Below, one piece after another: positions 16,961-25,954 of a stretch of DNA of 64,000 bases. Numbering within the stretch: position 1 is the first letter of the stretch; each line of letters begins with the position of its first letter. The translations under genes and the position numbers were made by a program. The notes under the pieces were generated by a model that searched no databases, was not told the origin of the DNA, and was given only the letters and a program-made list of their open reading frames with translations. Source of the DNA: Beijerinckiaceae bacterium (GTDB lineage: Bacteria > Pseudomonadota > Alphaproteobacteria > Rhizobiales > Beijerinckiaceae); assembly GCA_947478455.1 (NCBI GenBank), contig CANJWR010000002.1, positions 1-64,000 of the forward strand, given 5' to 3'.

Positions 16961-17146
16961 CCCGATGCGATCCCTGAAAATAAAGTTCAGCCGCCGCAAA
17001 TCTGAATTGCATGTTGCGATGGCTATCAATGAATTATCGACCTTTATCAAATCTAGATCGTGAGCATTTATAATTCGTTAGCCTAGGCTTTCCGCCAGGT
17101 CGCTCGACCGACATTTTCCCTGCCGGGTCAGGCGACCTATAGTGCG

Positions 17147-18241
17147 TTGACTGATTCACGCCCGGGCGCGCCCGGTCCCGACAGACTGCAGGTTCCTTTG
17201 GCAGCGCCTCCCAGACGGCTGGTCACTCCAGAAAAGCGCGACGACGACGTGGACGCCTCGCTGCGGCCTCTTTCGCTTGAGGATTTCACCGGGCAGGAGG
17301 CCGCCCGCAAGAATCTGCGCGTCTTCATCGAGGCCGCCAAATCCCGCAATGATGCGCTGGACCATGTGCTGTTCGTCGGCCCGCCCGGACTCGGCAAGAC
17401 AACGCTGGCGCAGATCGTGGCGCGCGAACTGGGTGTCAATTTCCGCTCGACCTCCGGCCCGGTGATTGCCAAGGCTGGCGATCTGGCGGCGCAGCTCACC
17501 AATCTGGAAGAGCGCGATGTTCTGTTCATCGACGAAATCCACAGGCTTAATCCGGCGGTGGAGGAAATTCTCTATCCGGCCATGGAGGATTTCCAGCTCG
17601 ATCTCATCATCGGCGAGGGGCCGGCTGCGCGCTCGGTGAAGATCGATCTGGCGAAATTCACCCTCGTGGGGGCCACCACCCGGGCTGGTCTGCTGACCAC
17701 CCCCTTACGCGACCGGTTCGGCATCCCGATCCGGCTGAATTTCTATACGGTCGGTGAGCTGGAAAGCATCGTGCGGCGCGGCGCGCGGGTTCTGGGCGTG
17801 CCGATGAGCGACGAGGGCGCCAACGAGATCGCCAAACGTTCGCGCGGCACGCCGCGCATCGCCGGGCGACTGCTGCGCCGGGTCCGCGACTTCGCCATCG
17901 TGGACGGCGACCTGCAGGTGACACGCGCCGTGGCTGACAAGGCCCTGCGCCAGCTCGATGTGGACGCCATCGGCCTCGACGTGATGGACCGGCGCTATCT
18001 GGAGATGGTGGCGATCAATTTCGGCGGCGGTCCGGTCGGGATCGAGACCATTGCGGCGGCCCTGTCGGAGCCGCGCGACGCCATCGAGGAGATCATCGAG
18101 CCGTTTCTGCTGCAACAGGGCTTTCTGCAGCGCACCCCGCGCGGACGGCTACTGACCGCCAATGCTTTCCGCCATCTTGGGCTTGCGGAGCCCAAGCGTG
18201 AGGCGGCGCAGTTCGGACTTTTTGTGGATGAGGGAGAATAG
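17147..18241 (+). CDS. ruvB: Holliday junction branch migration ATPase RuvB
   Basis: A 364-residue protein of the usual RuvB length with a slightly long N-terminus. Walker A GPPGLGKT is at 78-85 and Walker B reads [11 protein letters not shown]. The sensor and arginine-finger region is [20 protein letters not shown], and the winged-helix C-terminal domain carries the DNA-binding [12 protein letters not shown]. With RuvA it drives branch migration of Holliday junctions. The start is a TTG at 17147; no ATG or GTG fits upstream. ruvC and ruvA are not present beside it, where most relatives keep them; a diguanylate cyclase gene takes the upstream position. ybgC follows after about 100 bases. Confidence 0.95.
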   Translation: MTDSRPGAPGPDRLQVPLAAPPRRLVTPEKRDDDVDASLRPLSLEDFTGQEAARKNLRVFIEAAKSRNDALDHVLFVGPPGLGKTTLAQIVARELGVNFRSTSGPVIAKAGDLAAQLTNLEERDVLFIDEIHRLNPAVEEILYPAMEDFQLDLIIGEGPAARSVKIDLAKFTLVGATTRAGLLTTPLRDRFGIPIRLNFYTVGELESIVRRGARVLGVPMSDEGANEIAKRSRGTPRIAGRLLRRVRDFAIVDGDLQVTRAVADKALRQLDVDAIGLDVMDRRYLEMVAINFGGGPVGIETIAAALSEPRDAIEEIIEPFLLQQGFLQRTPRGRLLTANAFRHLGLAEPKREAAQFGLFVDEGE

Positions 18242-18344
18242 GCGGGCCTGTCTTGCCTGGATAAGTGGTCTAAAATCCGGCCTGATTTTAGCCAGCCAGA
18301 AATGCAGCCATGCAAAGGTCGTGATCGACCAGCAGAATAGCGCC

Positions 18345-18758
18345 ATGATACCTCATCTCTTCCCCGTCCGGGTCTATTACGAAGACACCGATTTCTCCGG
18401 TGCGGTCTACCACGCCAATTATCTGCGATTCATGGAACGGGCGCGCACCGAACTGTTGCGGTCGCGCGGCGTGCATCAGGGCGTGGCCATTTCGGGACGC
18501 AAGGGCGAGGCGTTCGGCTTCGTGGTGCGGCGGATGGAGATCGACTTTCTCAAGCCCGCCCGGATGGACGACGAACTGATCGTCGAAACAGTTGCAAAAA
18601 ATGTCGGCGGCGCGACTATTGACCTCACTCAGCGGGTTCTGCGCGGCGAGGAGCTGCTGGCGAGCGCCAAAGTGCGCATCGGCTGCGTGGTGGACGGCCG
18701 CGCAGGACGACTTCCGGTCTGGGTCCGGGAAAAACTGGGGCTCAATCCGGCTTCCTGA
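18345..18758 (+). CDS. ybgC: YbgC-type acyl-CoA thioesterase (Tol-Pal associated)
   Basis: A 137-residue hot-dog-fold thioesterase. FPVRVYYEDTDFSGAVYHANYLRFMERARTE contains the catalytic Asp of the 4HBT family and the YHxxY signature. It is cytoplasmic, hydrolyses short acyl-CoA or acyl-ACP, and is classically the first gene of the tol-pal cluster, as here. ATG at 18345 gives the usual family N-terminus (MIPHLFPVRVYYEDTD); a GTG at 18321 would add eight residues. The next gene, tolQ, starts 175 bases on and probably has its own promoter. Confidence 0.92.
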   Translation: MIPHLFPVRVYYEDTDFSGAVYHANYLRFMERARTELLRSRGVHQGVAISGRKGEAFGFVVRRMEIDFLKPARMDDELIVETVAKNVGGATIDLTQRVLRGEELLASAKVRIGCVVDGRAGRLPVWVREKLGLNPAS

Positions 18759-18933
18759 TCCCCGTCCCATTTCAGTATAGTAACCGGACATTAACCCTGA
18801 CGGAGTCTTAACTCCTTCTTCCGGGCGGCTATCCGGCGGTCTGGCGTTCGCCAGCCCCAGAAATGACCGATTTCGCGCACAGACAGCCGGAGCGAGCCTT
18901 GCGGCCGCTCCCTTGAACCAAGGACGTTTTCAC

Positions 18934-19650
18934 ATGGAAGGACAGCTCGGCGCTTCGGTCGAAGTCTCGCTCTGGAGCATGTTCTGGGGGGCGCATTTCG
19001 TCGTCAAGCTGGTGATGGTGGGGTTGCTGGTCGCCTCCATCTGGTGCTGGGCGATCATCATCAACAAGACGATCTTGCTGCAGCGCACCAGTAAGGCAAT
19101 GGACAAGTTCGAGGAATCGTTCTGGTCCGGCAATTCGCTGGAAGAGCTCTACCAGTCCCTGTCGACCCGACCGACCATCGCGATGGCGAGCCTGTTCGTC
19201 GCCGCCATGAAGGAGTGGAAGCGCTCCTTCGCCAATGCGGGCGCCGCCTTCATGGGCCTGCAGGCCCGAATCGAAAAGGTGCTGGACGTGTCCATCGCCC
19301 GCGAGGTCGAGCGCCTCGAATCGCAATTGCTGGTTCTGGCCTCTGTCGCCTCTGCCGGCCCGTTCGTGGGCCTGTTCGGTACGGTCTGGGGCATCATGAC
19401 GTCGTTCCGCTCCATTGCGGCGTCGAAGAACACCTCGCTGGCGGTTGTGGCGCCGGGCATCGCGGAGGCGCTGTTCGCCACCGCTATCGGTCTTTTCGCT
19501 GCCATACCGGCGCTCATTTTCTACAACATCCTGCAGGGCAAGGTGGCGCGTTCGCAGGCCCGCATGGAAAGCTTCGCCGACGAATTTTCGTCCATCCTGT
19601 CCCGCCAGATCGACCACCATGTGGCGACCGAGCGCGATCGCGCAGCCTGA
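18934..19650 (+). CDS. tolQ: TolQ, proton-channel subunit of the Tol-Pal motor
   Basis: A 238-residue inner-membrane protein of the ExbB/MotA group. The first membrane segment is near residues 17-37 (VVKLVMVGLLVASIWCW). Two further helices carry SAGPFVGLFGTVWGIMTSF and APGIAEALFATAIGLFAAIPALIFYN, the conserved proton-channel residues. It pairs with TolR to energise TolA using the proton gradient. ATG at 18934 is preceded by AAGGA; a TTG at 18913 is less likely. TolR starts 24 bases after the stop. Confidence 0.95.
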   Translation: MEGQLGASVEVSLWSMFWGAHFVVKLVMVGLLVASIWCWAIIINKTILLQRTSKAMDKFEESFWSGNSLEELYQSLSTRPTIAMASLFVAAMKEWKRSFANAGAAFMGLQARIEKVLDVSIAREVERLESQLLVLASVASAGPFVGLFGTVWGIMTSFRSIAASKNTSLAVVAPGIAEALFATAIGLFAAIPALIFYNILQGKVARSQARMESFADEFSSILSRQIDHHVATERDRAA

Positions 19651-19674
19651 TCCGGGCATAGTGGAGATCTTGCG

Positions 19675-20121
19675 ATGGGAATGAGTGTTTCGGCAGGCGG
19701 CAAATCGGGGCGCAGAAAGCGCGGCGTACCGCGTTATGGCGCGATGGCCGAAATCAATATGACGCCGTTCATCGACGTCATGCTGGTGCTGCTCATCATC
19801 TTCATGGTGGCGGCGCCCTTGCTCGCCACCGGCGTGCCGATCGATCTGCCCGAGACGAAGGCGGCGGCGCTCAACATCGACACCAAGCCGATCAGCGTTT
19901 CCATCGACGAGCGCGGGACGATCACCCTGATGGACCAGCCGGTAAAGGTGGAAGATCTGCCCGCCAAACTGAAGGAACTCGCCAAGGGCGGTTTCGACGA
20001 GCGCATCTATGTGCGCGGATCGAAGCAGGTGAATTACGGCCGTGTGGCCGAAGTCATGTCGCTCATCACCAGCTCCGGCTACAAGAAAGTCGCGCTTGTG
20101 ACGGAGCAGGAGAAGAAGTGA
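19675..20121 (+). CDS. tolR: TolR, Tol-Pal motor subunit
   Basis: A 148-residue protein of the ExbD/TolR family. One transmembrane segment holds the essential Asp in NMTPFIDVMLVLLIIFMV, and a periplasmic domain follows (VPIDLPETKAAAL, ISVSIDERGTITL, IYVRGSKQVNYGRVAEVM). The N-terminal 20 residues are basic and cytoplasmic. It works with TolQ at the inner membrane. The gene sits between tolQ and tolA in the canonical order. Confidence 0.95.
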   Translation: MGMSVSAGGKSGRRKRGVPRYGAMAEINMTPFIDVMLVLLIIFMVAAPLLATGVPIDLPETKAAALNIDTKPISVSIDERGTITLMDQPVKVEDLPAKLKELAKGGFDERIYVRGSKQVNYGRVAEVMSLITSSGYKKVALVTEQEKK

Positions 20122-20131
20122 GTTTGCGTTG

Positions 20132-21304
20132 GTGAAAATCTCCGCAACCGAACCCGGCGTCATCGTTTCAGGGCTGCTGCATGTCGGCATCCTACTGGCG
20201 ACGCTCGTGGTTTTTTCGGATGCGCCGCAGTTCGACAATTTGCAGGAGAGCGTACCCGTCGAGGTTTTAACCGACAAACAGTTCAACGAAATCACCAAAG
20301 GCGGAAAGACCGCAAAAGCACCCGCGCCGCAGCCCACGAAAGTGGACAAGGTTGCGGATGTTCCCGAGCCAAAGCCCTCGCCGCCGAAGCCGCAGGAAGC
20401 CAAAGTCGACGTGCCGACACCGCCGCCGAGTTTGCGCCGCATCGAGGAGCCGGAGGAGGATGACGACGAAGAAGACGTCAAGCCGCCTGCCCCGGCGCCC
20501 ACGCCACCGCAGCGCGTTGCGGCCCTGCCGCCGCCGCGTCCACAGCCAGAGCCGCCCAAACCTGTCGCGCGCCCGCCCGATCCGCCGAAGGCCGAGGCCA
20601 TTGAGCCGCCGAAGCCCCCGAAGCCTCCCGAAAGGCCGAAGCCGGAGGTAAAAGCGCCTGCGCCGCCGAAGGTCGACGAAAAGTCGAAGGTGGACCAGCT
20701 CGCCAAATTGCTTGAAGCGAAGAAGGCCGAAGACAACGCCAAGGCGGCTGCGGATGCGAAAGCCGCCGCCGACGCAAAGGCGGCCGCCAGCGCGAAAGCC
20801 GCTGCCGACGCAAAAGCCGCTGCTGCAAGAGCGAAATCCGCCGAGGCGTCGAACGAGAAGTCGAAGTTCGATCCGAGCAGCATTTCGAAAGCCTTGTCGA
20901 AAGACAGTGCGCAGCAAAAGCCTTCAACAGGCCGCGCTGTGAGCCAGACCGCGTCCATCGGCAGTTCGACCGCGAATGCGCCGCGCATGTCGCCTTCGCT
21001 CTGGGGACAGCTCGATGGCTATATGCAGGATCAATACAAGCAGTGCTGGACCTATCTGGGCCTCGGCAGCAGCCAGAAATATGTTCCGCAGATCAGGGTT
21101 CAGTTCAACCAGAACGGCAGCCTTGTGGGACAGCCGGAGTTGTTGAACAAGCCATCCGATCCCAATCTGCGCTCGCTTGCGGAAAGCGCCGTGCGCGCCG
21201 TGAAGAAATGCGACCCGCTGCGCATTCCGGCGCAATACGCTCCCTATTACAACGAGTGGAAAGCCCGCATCCTGCGCTTCGATCCGGAAGAAATGGCCGG
21301 CTGA
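20132..21304 (+). CDS. tolA: TolA, inner-membrane to outer-membrane linker
   Basis: About 390 residues. One N-terminal transmembrane helix ([20 protein letters not shown]) is followed by a long Pro/Lys-rich stretch (about 60-190), then an Ala/Lys-rich helical repeat region with repeated DAKAAA units (about 195-245), and a C-terminal TolA-like domain with two Cys ([10 protein letters not shown] and [10 protein letters not shown]). It transmits TolQR motor force to Pal and TolB. GTG at 20132 is used; a TTG three bases upstream is equally in frame. The reverse strand of this low-complexity region carries long but spurious open frames. Confidence 0.92.
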   Translation: MKISATEPGVIVSGLLHVGILLATLVVFSDAPQFDNLQESVPVEVLTDKQFNEITKGGKTAKAPAPQPTKVDKVADVPEPKPSPPKPQEAKVDVPTPPPSLRRIEEPEEDDDEEDVKPPAPAPTPPQRVAALPPPRPQPEPPKPVARPPDPPKAEAIEPPKPPKPPERPKPEVKAPAPPKVDEKSKVDQLAKLLEAKKAEDNAKAAADAKAAADAKAAASAKAAADAKAAAARAKSAEASNEKSKFDPSSISKALSKDSAQQKPSTGRAVSQTASIGSSTANAPRMSPSLWGQLDGYMQDQYKQCWTYLGLGSSQKYVPQIRVQFNQNGSLVGQPELLNKPSDPNLRSLAESAVRAVKKCDPLRIPAQYAPYYNEWKARILRFDPEEMAG

Positions 21305-21368
21305 TGAGCAGATTCTGCATGTGGACTTATCGCTCCCCGACCCATTCGCCCAACAGGATTGCAGGCTC

Positions 21369-22691
21369 ATGACGTTCAGCCTTTCCCGCCGCAACGCAAC
21401 AGCCCTGATTGCCGGCGCAGCCGCCGCGCCGTGGATCGCGCCAGCACGGGCGCAGGAACGCTATCTCGACATTCGCCCAGGCGGACAGTTTCGCCCGGTG
21501 ACGATTGCGGTGACGAATTTCGTCGGCGAGGCGCAGCAAGGCGCAGCGACGACCTCGGTGATCACCAATAATTTCAAGCGCTCGGTTTTCCTGCAGCCGC
21601 TGGAACAAAAAAGTTTCGTCGAGACGATCAGCAATCCCGATCAGGCTCCACAGATGGATTCGTGGAAAATGATCAACGCGCAATTTGTCGTCACTGGTCG
21701 TTCGGGCCGCAATCCGGACGGACGCCTGCGCACCGATTTCCGCCTGTGGGACGTGGCGACAGGCCAGCAGGTCGCCGGACAGCAATATGTCACCGATCCT
21801 GCGAATTCGCGCCGCGTGGCGCATATCATATCGGATGCGATCTTTGCGCGCGTCACCGGCGAAAAAGGCCATTTCGACACGCGCGTTGTGTTCGTCGATG
21901 AATCCGGCCCGAAAGAAAAACGCCGCAAGCGCCTCGCCATCATGGATCAGGACGGCGCGAACATTCGCTATCTGACACGCGGCGACGATCTGGTGGTGAC
22001 GCCGCGTTTCTCGCCGTCGTCGCAGGATGTGACGTTCATGTCCTTCGGGGCGGGCGACCCGAAAGTCTATGTGCTCAACATCGAGAACGGGCAGCGCGAG
22101 GTCGTCGGCAATTTTCCCGGCATGACATTCAGCCCACGCTTCTCGCCCGACGGACAGCGCATCATCATGTCGCTGTCGCAAGGCTCGGCCACAAACCTGT
22201 TCACGATGGATCTGCGGTCGCGCTCCACCATGCGACTGACCAATACAGCCGCCATTGACACATCGCCGTCCTATTCGCCCGACGGGTCGCAGATTGTGTT
22301 CGAATCCGATCGCGGCGGCGGCCAGCAGATCTACACGATGGGCGCAAGCGGCGGCGGCGGCAAGCGCATCTCGTTCGGCGAAGGCGCACGATATTCCACG
22401 CCCGTCTGGTCTCCCAAGGGCGATTACATCGCCTTCACGCGCCAGAAGGGCGGATCGTTCGGCATCGGAGTTATGAAACCAGATGGTTCGGGCGAACGCA
22501 TTCTCACCGAGGGTTATCACAACGAGGGCCCCACCTGGGCTCCCAACGGTCTCTACCTGATGTTCTTCCGCGATCCCGGCGGCCAGTCAGGCTCGAAGAT
22601 CTTCATGTGCGACATTTTCGGACGTGGCGAGTTTCCGGTCGCGACGCCGGCCTTCGGGTCAGATCCGTCGTGGGGTCCGCTGCTCGGCTGA
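21369..22691 (+). CDS. tolB: TolB, periplasmic beta-propeller of Tol-Pal
   Basis: A 440-residue exported protein. The leader [29 protein letters not shown] has twin Arg at 7-8, a possible Tat signal. An N-terminal DPP-like domain ([20 protein letters not shown]) precedes WD40-like beta-propeller blades with recurrent FSPxxxxV/I and SPDG motifs ([39 protein letters not shown]). It cycles between Pal and the outer membrane during division. ATG at 21369 starts the signal peptide. A terminator-like hairpin follows at 22725, so pal probably has its own promoter. Confidence 0.95.
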   Translation: MTFSLSRRNATALIAGAAAAPWIAPARAQERYLDIRPGGQFRPVTIAVTNFVGEAQQGAATTSVITNNFKRSVFLQPLEQKSFVETISNPDQAPQMDSWKMINAQFVVTGRSGRNPDGRLRTDFRLWDVATGQQVAGQQYVTDPANSRRVAHIISDAIFARVTGEKGHFDTRVVFVDESGPKEKRRKRLAIMDQDGANIRYLTRGDDLVVTPRFSPSSQDVTFMSFGAGDPKVYVLNIENGQREVVGNFPGMTFSPRFSPDGQRIIMSLSQGSATNLFTMDLRSRSTMRLTNTAAIDTSPSYSPDGSQIVFESDRGGGQQIYTMGASGGGGKRISFGEGARYSTPVWSPKGDYIAFTRQKGGSFGIGVMKPDGSGERILTEGYHNEGPTWAPNGLYLMFFRDPGGQSGSKIFMCDIFGRGEFPVATPAFGSDPSWGPLLG

Positions 22692-22724
22692 TCTGCAGAA
22701 TTGCGATTGAAAATTGCCATCTCG

Positions 22725-22752
22725 CAGCCCGCCTCCCGGCGGGCTGTTTGCG
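22725..22752 (+). terminator. Rho-independent terminator after tolB
   Basis: The stem CAGCCCGCC (22725-22733) with GGCGGGCTG (22738-22746), loop TCCC, is followed by TTTGCGTTG. It separates tolB from pal. Confidence 0.65.
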
Positions 22753-22789
22753 TTGTGGAACAAACCAATGCTGCGCCGCATTATGGCCA

Positions 22790-22804
22790 TTAACGAACCA
22801 TTAA
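22790..22804. promoter_or_regulatory. CtrA-type box (TTAA-N7-TTAA) upstream of pal
   Basis: TTAACGAACCATTAA is an exact match to the full CtrA site of alphaproteobacteria. It lies 128 bases upstream of the pal start and after the tolB terminator, where a pal promoter is expected. A related half site, ATTAACTAT, recurs near 22873. By chance alone such a site is not rare, so binding needs proof. Confidence 0.5.
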
Positions 22805-22931
22805 CTATGACGCTCGTTAGGGCCAATGTGAGTGAATGGATTCACCCGCGATCAAGGTTGATGGAACCTTCGATTAACTATCAGGGCGCTACGACTTGGG
22901 CACCGGCAGTTGTGTGTGAAGGAGTTCCGGT

Positions 22932-23444
22932 ATGTCAGTTTTCAACAGCGTGCGCCTCGTCAAATTCGCCGCCGTTTTGTGTGTGGCGTTTGGCATGGCG
23001 GCCTGTTCCAAGAGCCCAGACGAGAATGGCGCTAACGGCGCAAATCTCGCAGGCCAGGGAGCCGGCGCAGCGACGCCCGGCAGCGCGCAGGATTTCGTCG
23101 TCAATGTTGGCGACCGCGTGTTCTTCGAGACCGACTCGACAGAACTTACGCCGACCGCACAGGCCACCCTCGACAAGCAGGCGCGCTGGCTGAACCAGTA
23201 CAGCCGCTACAGCTTTACGGTAGAAGGCCACGCGGACGAGCGCGGCACCAGGGAATACAATTTTGCGCTCGGCGCGCGCCGCTCCGAAGTCACCAAGGAA
23301 TATCTGGTGGCGCGCGGCATTTCGAGCTCCCGTATGAAGACGATCTCATACGGCAAGGAACGTCCGGTTTCGGTCTGCAACGATATTTCTTGCTGGTCGC
23401 AAAACCGCCGTGCGGTGACCGTCCTTTCAGGCGGGACATCGTAA
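22932..23444 (+). CDS. pal: Pal, peptidoglycan-associated lipoprotein
   Basis: A 170-residue lipoprotein. The leader ends in the lipobox FGMAAC, so the lipidated Cys follows about residue 24. A Gly/Ala/Asn-rich linker precedes the OmpA-like peptidoglycan-binding domain: DRVFFETDSTELTPTAQATL, FTVEGHADERGTREYNFALGARRSEV, and the closing NRRAVTVL. It binds meso-diaminopimelate in peptidoglycan and TolB. ATG at 22932 has AAGGAG upstream. A CtrA-type box lies upstream and a strong terminator follows. Confidence 0.96.
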   Translation: MSVFNSVRLVKFAAVLCVAFGMAACSKSPDENGANGANLAGQGAGAATPGSAQDFVVNVGDRVFFETDSTELTPTAQATLDKQARWLNQYSRYSFTVEGHADERGTREYNFALGARRSEVTKEYLVARGISSSRMKTISYGKERPVSVCNDISCWSQNRRAVTVLSGGTS

Positions 23445-23494
23445 AACCCTACGGGCGCTCTGCCCGTCTTTGTGAAGTGAAGACCCTCAACTTT

Positions 23495-23523
23495 GCCGGC
23501 GCCTTCGTGGCGCCGGCTTTTTT
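23495..23523 (+). terminator. Rho-independent terminator after pal
   Basis: A perfect nine-base stem, GCCGGCGCC (23495-23503) with GGCGCCGGC (23509-23517), is followed by six T residues. Confidence 0.93.
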
Positions 23524-23647
23524 ATGTCCGCTTACATTCGAGAACATTTTGGCGCTGCCGCCCGGATGGCGCCATCCGGCGACCAAATTTTGGCCGAACT
23601 GGCCACATTATGGTAACGAGGCTGTTCTGACGGGATCGGGCTTGAAA

Positions 23648-24754
23648 ATGGCGAATCACAAAATCACTGCGGCGCTGGCGTTTGGCCTGTCGCTGCTGGC
23701 CGCGAATGCTCCGGCGAGCGCGCAATTGTTCAATCGTCCGCCGGGCGCTGTGCCGGGCGGAGGCGAGTTTCAGCAGGCGCAGGGCGTCGACAGCGCTGGC
23801 TTGCTGGTCAAGGTCGACCGCCTCGAAAATCAGGTGCGCAATCTGAACGGCCAGATCGAGCAGATGCAATTCCAGATGCGCCGTCTGGAAGATCAGCTGC
23901 GCAAGTTCCAGCAGGATGTTGATTTCCGCTTTCAGGAAATTTCAGGAAAGCCCGCCCCCCGGCAGACGCCGCCGGCCACCACGCCGCAGCGGCGCGGCGA
24001 TGCTTTCGATCCCGACGCCGAACCCACAGCCCCGGGCGCACCCCGCAGACTTGGTACACTCGAGGTGCCCGGCCAGACTGCCCGTCTTTCGCCCCGAGGC
24101 GGCCTGCCGCCGGCTGGCGACATCATGATCGACGATGAAATTGCTCTGGACAATGGCGACGCTCCACTGGATCTGAACCCACGCTCGCAGCGCAATGCTC
24201 TCCCGCAGCCGCGCCAGACTGCGGCAGTCGACCCCGGTTTCCCGACCCTGCCGCGCGTGCTGCCGGCCAATCCGCAGGTTCAGCAGCGCTCCGTTCAGAC
24301 CCCGCAGGGGCCGATCGGTGCCGAGATCGCCCCGCCGGCTGGCCCGGCCGTGGCCGCCCTGCCTCCCGCGACTGGCCCTGCGGCCGAGTATGACGCTGCG
24401 CTGGTCTCCTACAAGGCCGGACAGTTCGAAGCCGCCGGCGATGGTCTGCAGGAGTTTCTGCGGAAATACCCGAAGGATCGCCGCGTTTCGGAAGCGGTCT
24501 TCTACCTCGGCGAATCCTTCGCCAAACGTGGACGCCATCGCGAGGCGGCCGAGCAATATCTCAAAGTCTCGACGGATTTTTCGAAGGCCTCTCGCGCGCC
24601 GGAAGCCATGGTGAAACTCGGCATGTCGCTCGACAAGCTGGGCTTGAAGGAACAGGCCTGCGCCACGTATGGCGAAGTACCACGCAAGTTTCCCAATGTT
24701 TCGGCCTCGCTGCGCACCGCCGCCGAGCGCGAGCAGAAGCGCAATCAATGCTGA
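23648..24754 (+). CDS. cpoB: CpoB/YbgF, Tol-Pal-associated TPR protein
   Basis: A 368-residue exported protein with signal peptide MANHKITAALAFGLSLLAANAPASA. A coiled-coil region (about 55-105, LLVKVDRLENQVRNLNGQIEQMQFQMRRLEDQLRKFQQDV) mediates trimerisation. A long Pro-rich linker follows, then C-terminal TPR repeats (AEYDAALVSYKAGQFEAAGDGLQEFLRKYP, AVFYLGESFAKRGRHREAAEQYL). CpoB coordinates Tol with peptidoglycan synthesis at the septum. ATG at 23648 begins the leader; the frame is open further upstream but crosses the pal terminator. It overlaps tilS by seven bases. Confidence 0.93.
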   Translation: MANHKITAALAFGLSLLAANAPASAQLFNRPPGAVPGGGEFQQAQGVDSAGLLVKVDRLENQVRNLNGQIEQMQFQMRRLEDQLRKFQQDVDFRFQEISGKPAPRQTPPATTPQRRGDAFDPDAEPTAPGAPRRLGTLEVPGQTARLSPRGGLPPAGDIMIDDEIALDNGDAPLDLNPRSQRNALPQPRQTAAVDPGFPTLPRVLPANPQVQQRSVQTPQGPIGAEIAPPAGPAVAALPPATGPAAEYDAALVSYKAGQFEAAGDGLQEFLRKYPKDRRVSEAVFYLGESFAKRGRHREAAEQYLKVSTDFSKASRAPEAMVKLGMSLDKLGLKEQACATYGEVPRKFPNVSASLRTAAEREQKRNQC

Positions 24755-25773
24755 CGAACGGGGTCTTTTTCCAGCGTCTGGAGAAAGACTTCGCGCCGTT
24801 CGCCCATTCTCGCGGGATTTTGATCGCCGTCTCGGGCGGGCCGGATTCCATGGCTCTCTTGCGACTTGCGCATCACTGGGCGACAATTCCCGGTCGGCCG
24901 CCGGTTTCCGCCGCCACGGTCGATCATGGATTGCGGACTGATGCGCGCATCGAGGCCGAACAGGTAGGCGCATGGTGTGCGGCTCTGGCGGTTCCTCACA
25001 CCATCCTGGCGTGGGAGGGCGAAAAGCCAGTCACCCGCATTCAGGAACGCGCACGCGACGCCCGATACGCGCTGTTGGAAGACCATGCGGTCTCGCTAGG
25101 GTTCGACACACTTTTCACCGCCCATCACGCAGACGATCAGGCCGAGACTGTGCTGTTTCGTCTTTTGCGCGGCAGCGGCATCGCCGGGCTGGCGGGCATG
25201 TCCGTCGATGCGCCTCGCGGCGCAATCCGCCACGGCAGGCCCCTGCTCGGCTGGAAAAAGGACGAGCTGATCCGGGTTTGCGTCAAACTGGGCCAGACGT
25301 TCTTCACCGATCCATCCAATTATGATCCCCGCTACGCGCGCACACGCATGCGCGAGCTTGCAAAATTGCTGGCCGACGAAGGTTTGGATGCAAACGCACT
25401 TGGGCGACTGGCAGGCAGAGCGCAGCGAGCCGATGCGGCGCTCGATGCGGTCGCCACGGCTAGGCGTGAGGCGCTTCTCGTTTCTGGCGATCCAGCCCGT
25501 GCGGTGCTGGACGCCACCCTGCTTTTTGTCGAACCGGAGGAAATTATCCTGCGAATTCTGGGTGGCGAAATCGCCCGGCTCGGAGATCGCAGCGCCAGGC
25601 AACCGCATGTGCGGCTCGAACGGCTCGAACGGCTGGCGGACGAACTGAAAGACGCGGTCCGGGCCGGCCAACCCATCGCGCGCACCCTCGGAGGCGCAAT
25701 GATCTCCGTCAGCCCCGGCAAGGGCTTAACTGTAAAGGCAGAGCCGCCGCGCCGGCCGCTCCGGGGAAATTAA
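24748..25773 (+). CDS. tilS: tRNA(Ile)-lysidine synthetase TilS
   Basis: A 341-residue cytosolic N-type ATP pyrophosphatase that converts C34 of tRNA-Ile(CAU) to lysidine. The P-loop SGGPDS is at 29-34. TVDHGLR, FTAHHADDQAETVLFRLLRGSG and DPSNYDPRYARTRMR are characteristic TilS motifs. The C-terminal part is short compared with the E. coli enzyme, as in other alphaproteobacteria. Its start overlaps the end of cpoB, so translation is likely coupled. FtsH follows after about 180 bases. Confidence 0.95.
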   Translation: MLTNGVFFQRLEKDFAPFAHSRGILIAVSGGPDSMALLRLAHHWATIPGRPPVSAATVDHGLRTDARIEAEQVGAWCAALAVPHTILAWEGEKPVTRIQERARDARYALLEDHAVSLGFDTLFTAHHADDQAETVLFRLLRGSGIAGLAGMSVDAPRGAIRHGRPLLGWKKDELIRVCVKLGQTFFTDPSNYDPRYARTRMRELAKLLADEGLDANALGRLAGRAQRADAALDAVATARREALLVSGDPARAVLDATLLFVEPEEIILRILGGEIARLGDRSARQPHVRLERLERLADELKDAVRAGQPIARTLGGAMISVSPGKGLTVKAEPPRRPLRGN

Positions 25774-25954
25774 CTGTTTGTGCTTAAGTTATGCGCAGGA
25801 TGGGCTTGTCAAATGCTCGCCAATTGACTGCCGCCGCTAACGATCCTGTGGACCTTCCCTTGGCAAAGGCTGGTACGACGCCTAGATTGTGGGTTGCAGG
25901 GATGCGGCTCGCCAGAACTTCCGTTTTCGCGCTAACCCCTGGTCAGGGACACAA

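Noticed and set aside
18829-20988. A 719-codon minus-strand open frame with Ala/Ser/Gly repeats
   Set aside because: The repeats are the antisense of the TolA Pro/Lys/Ala region; the frame also crosses tolQ and tolR.
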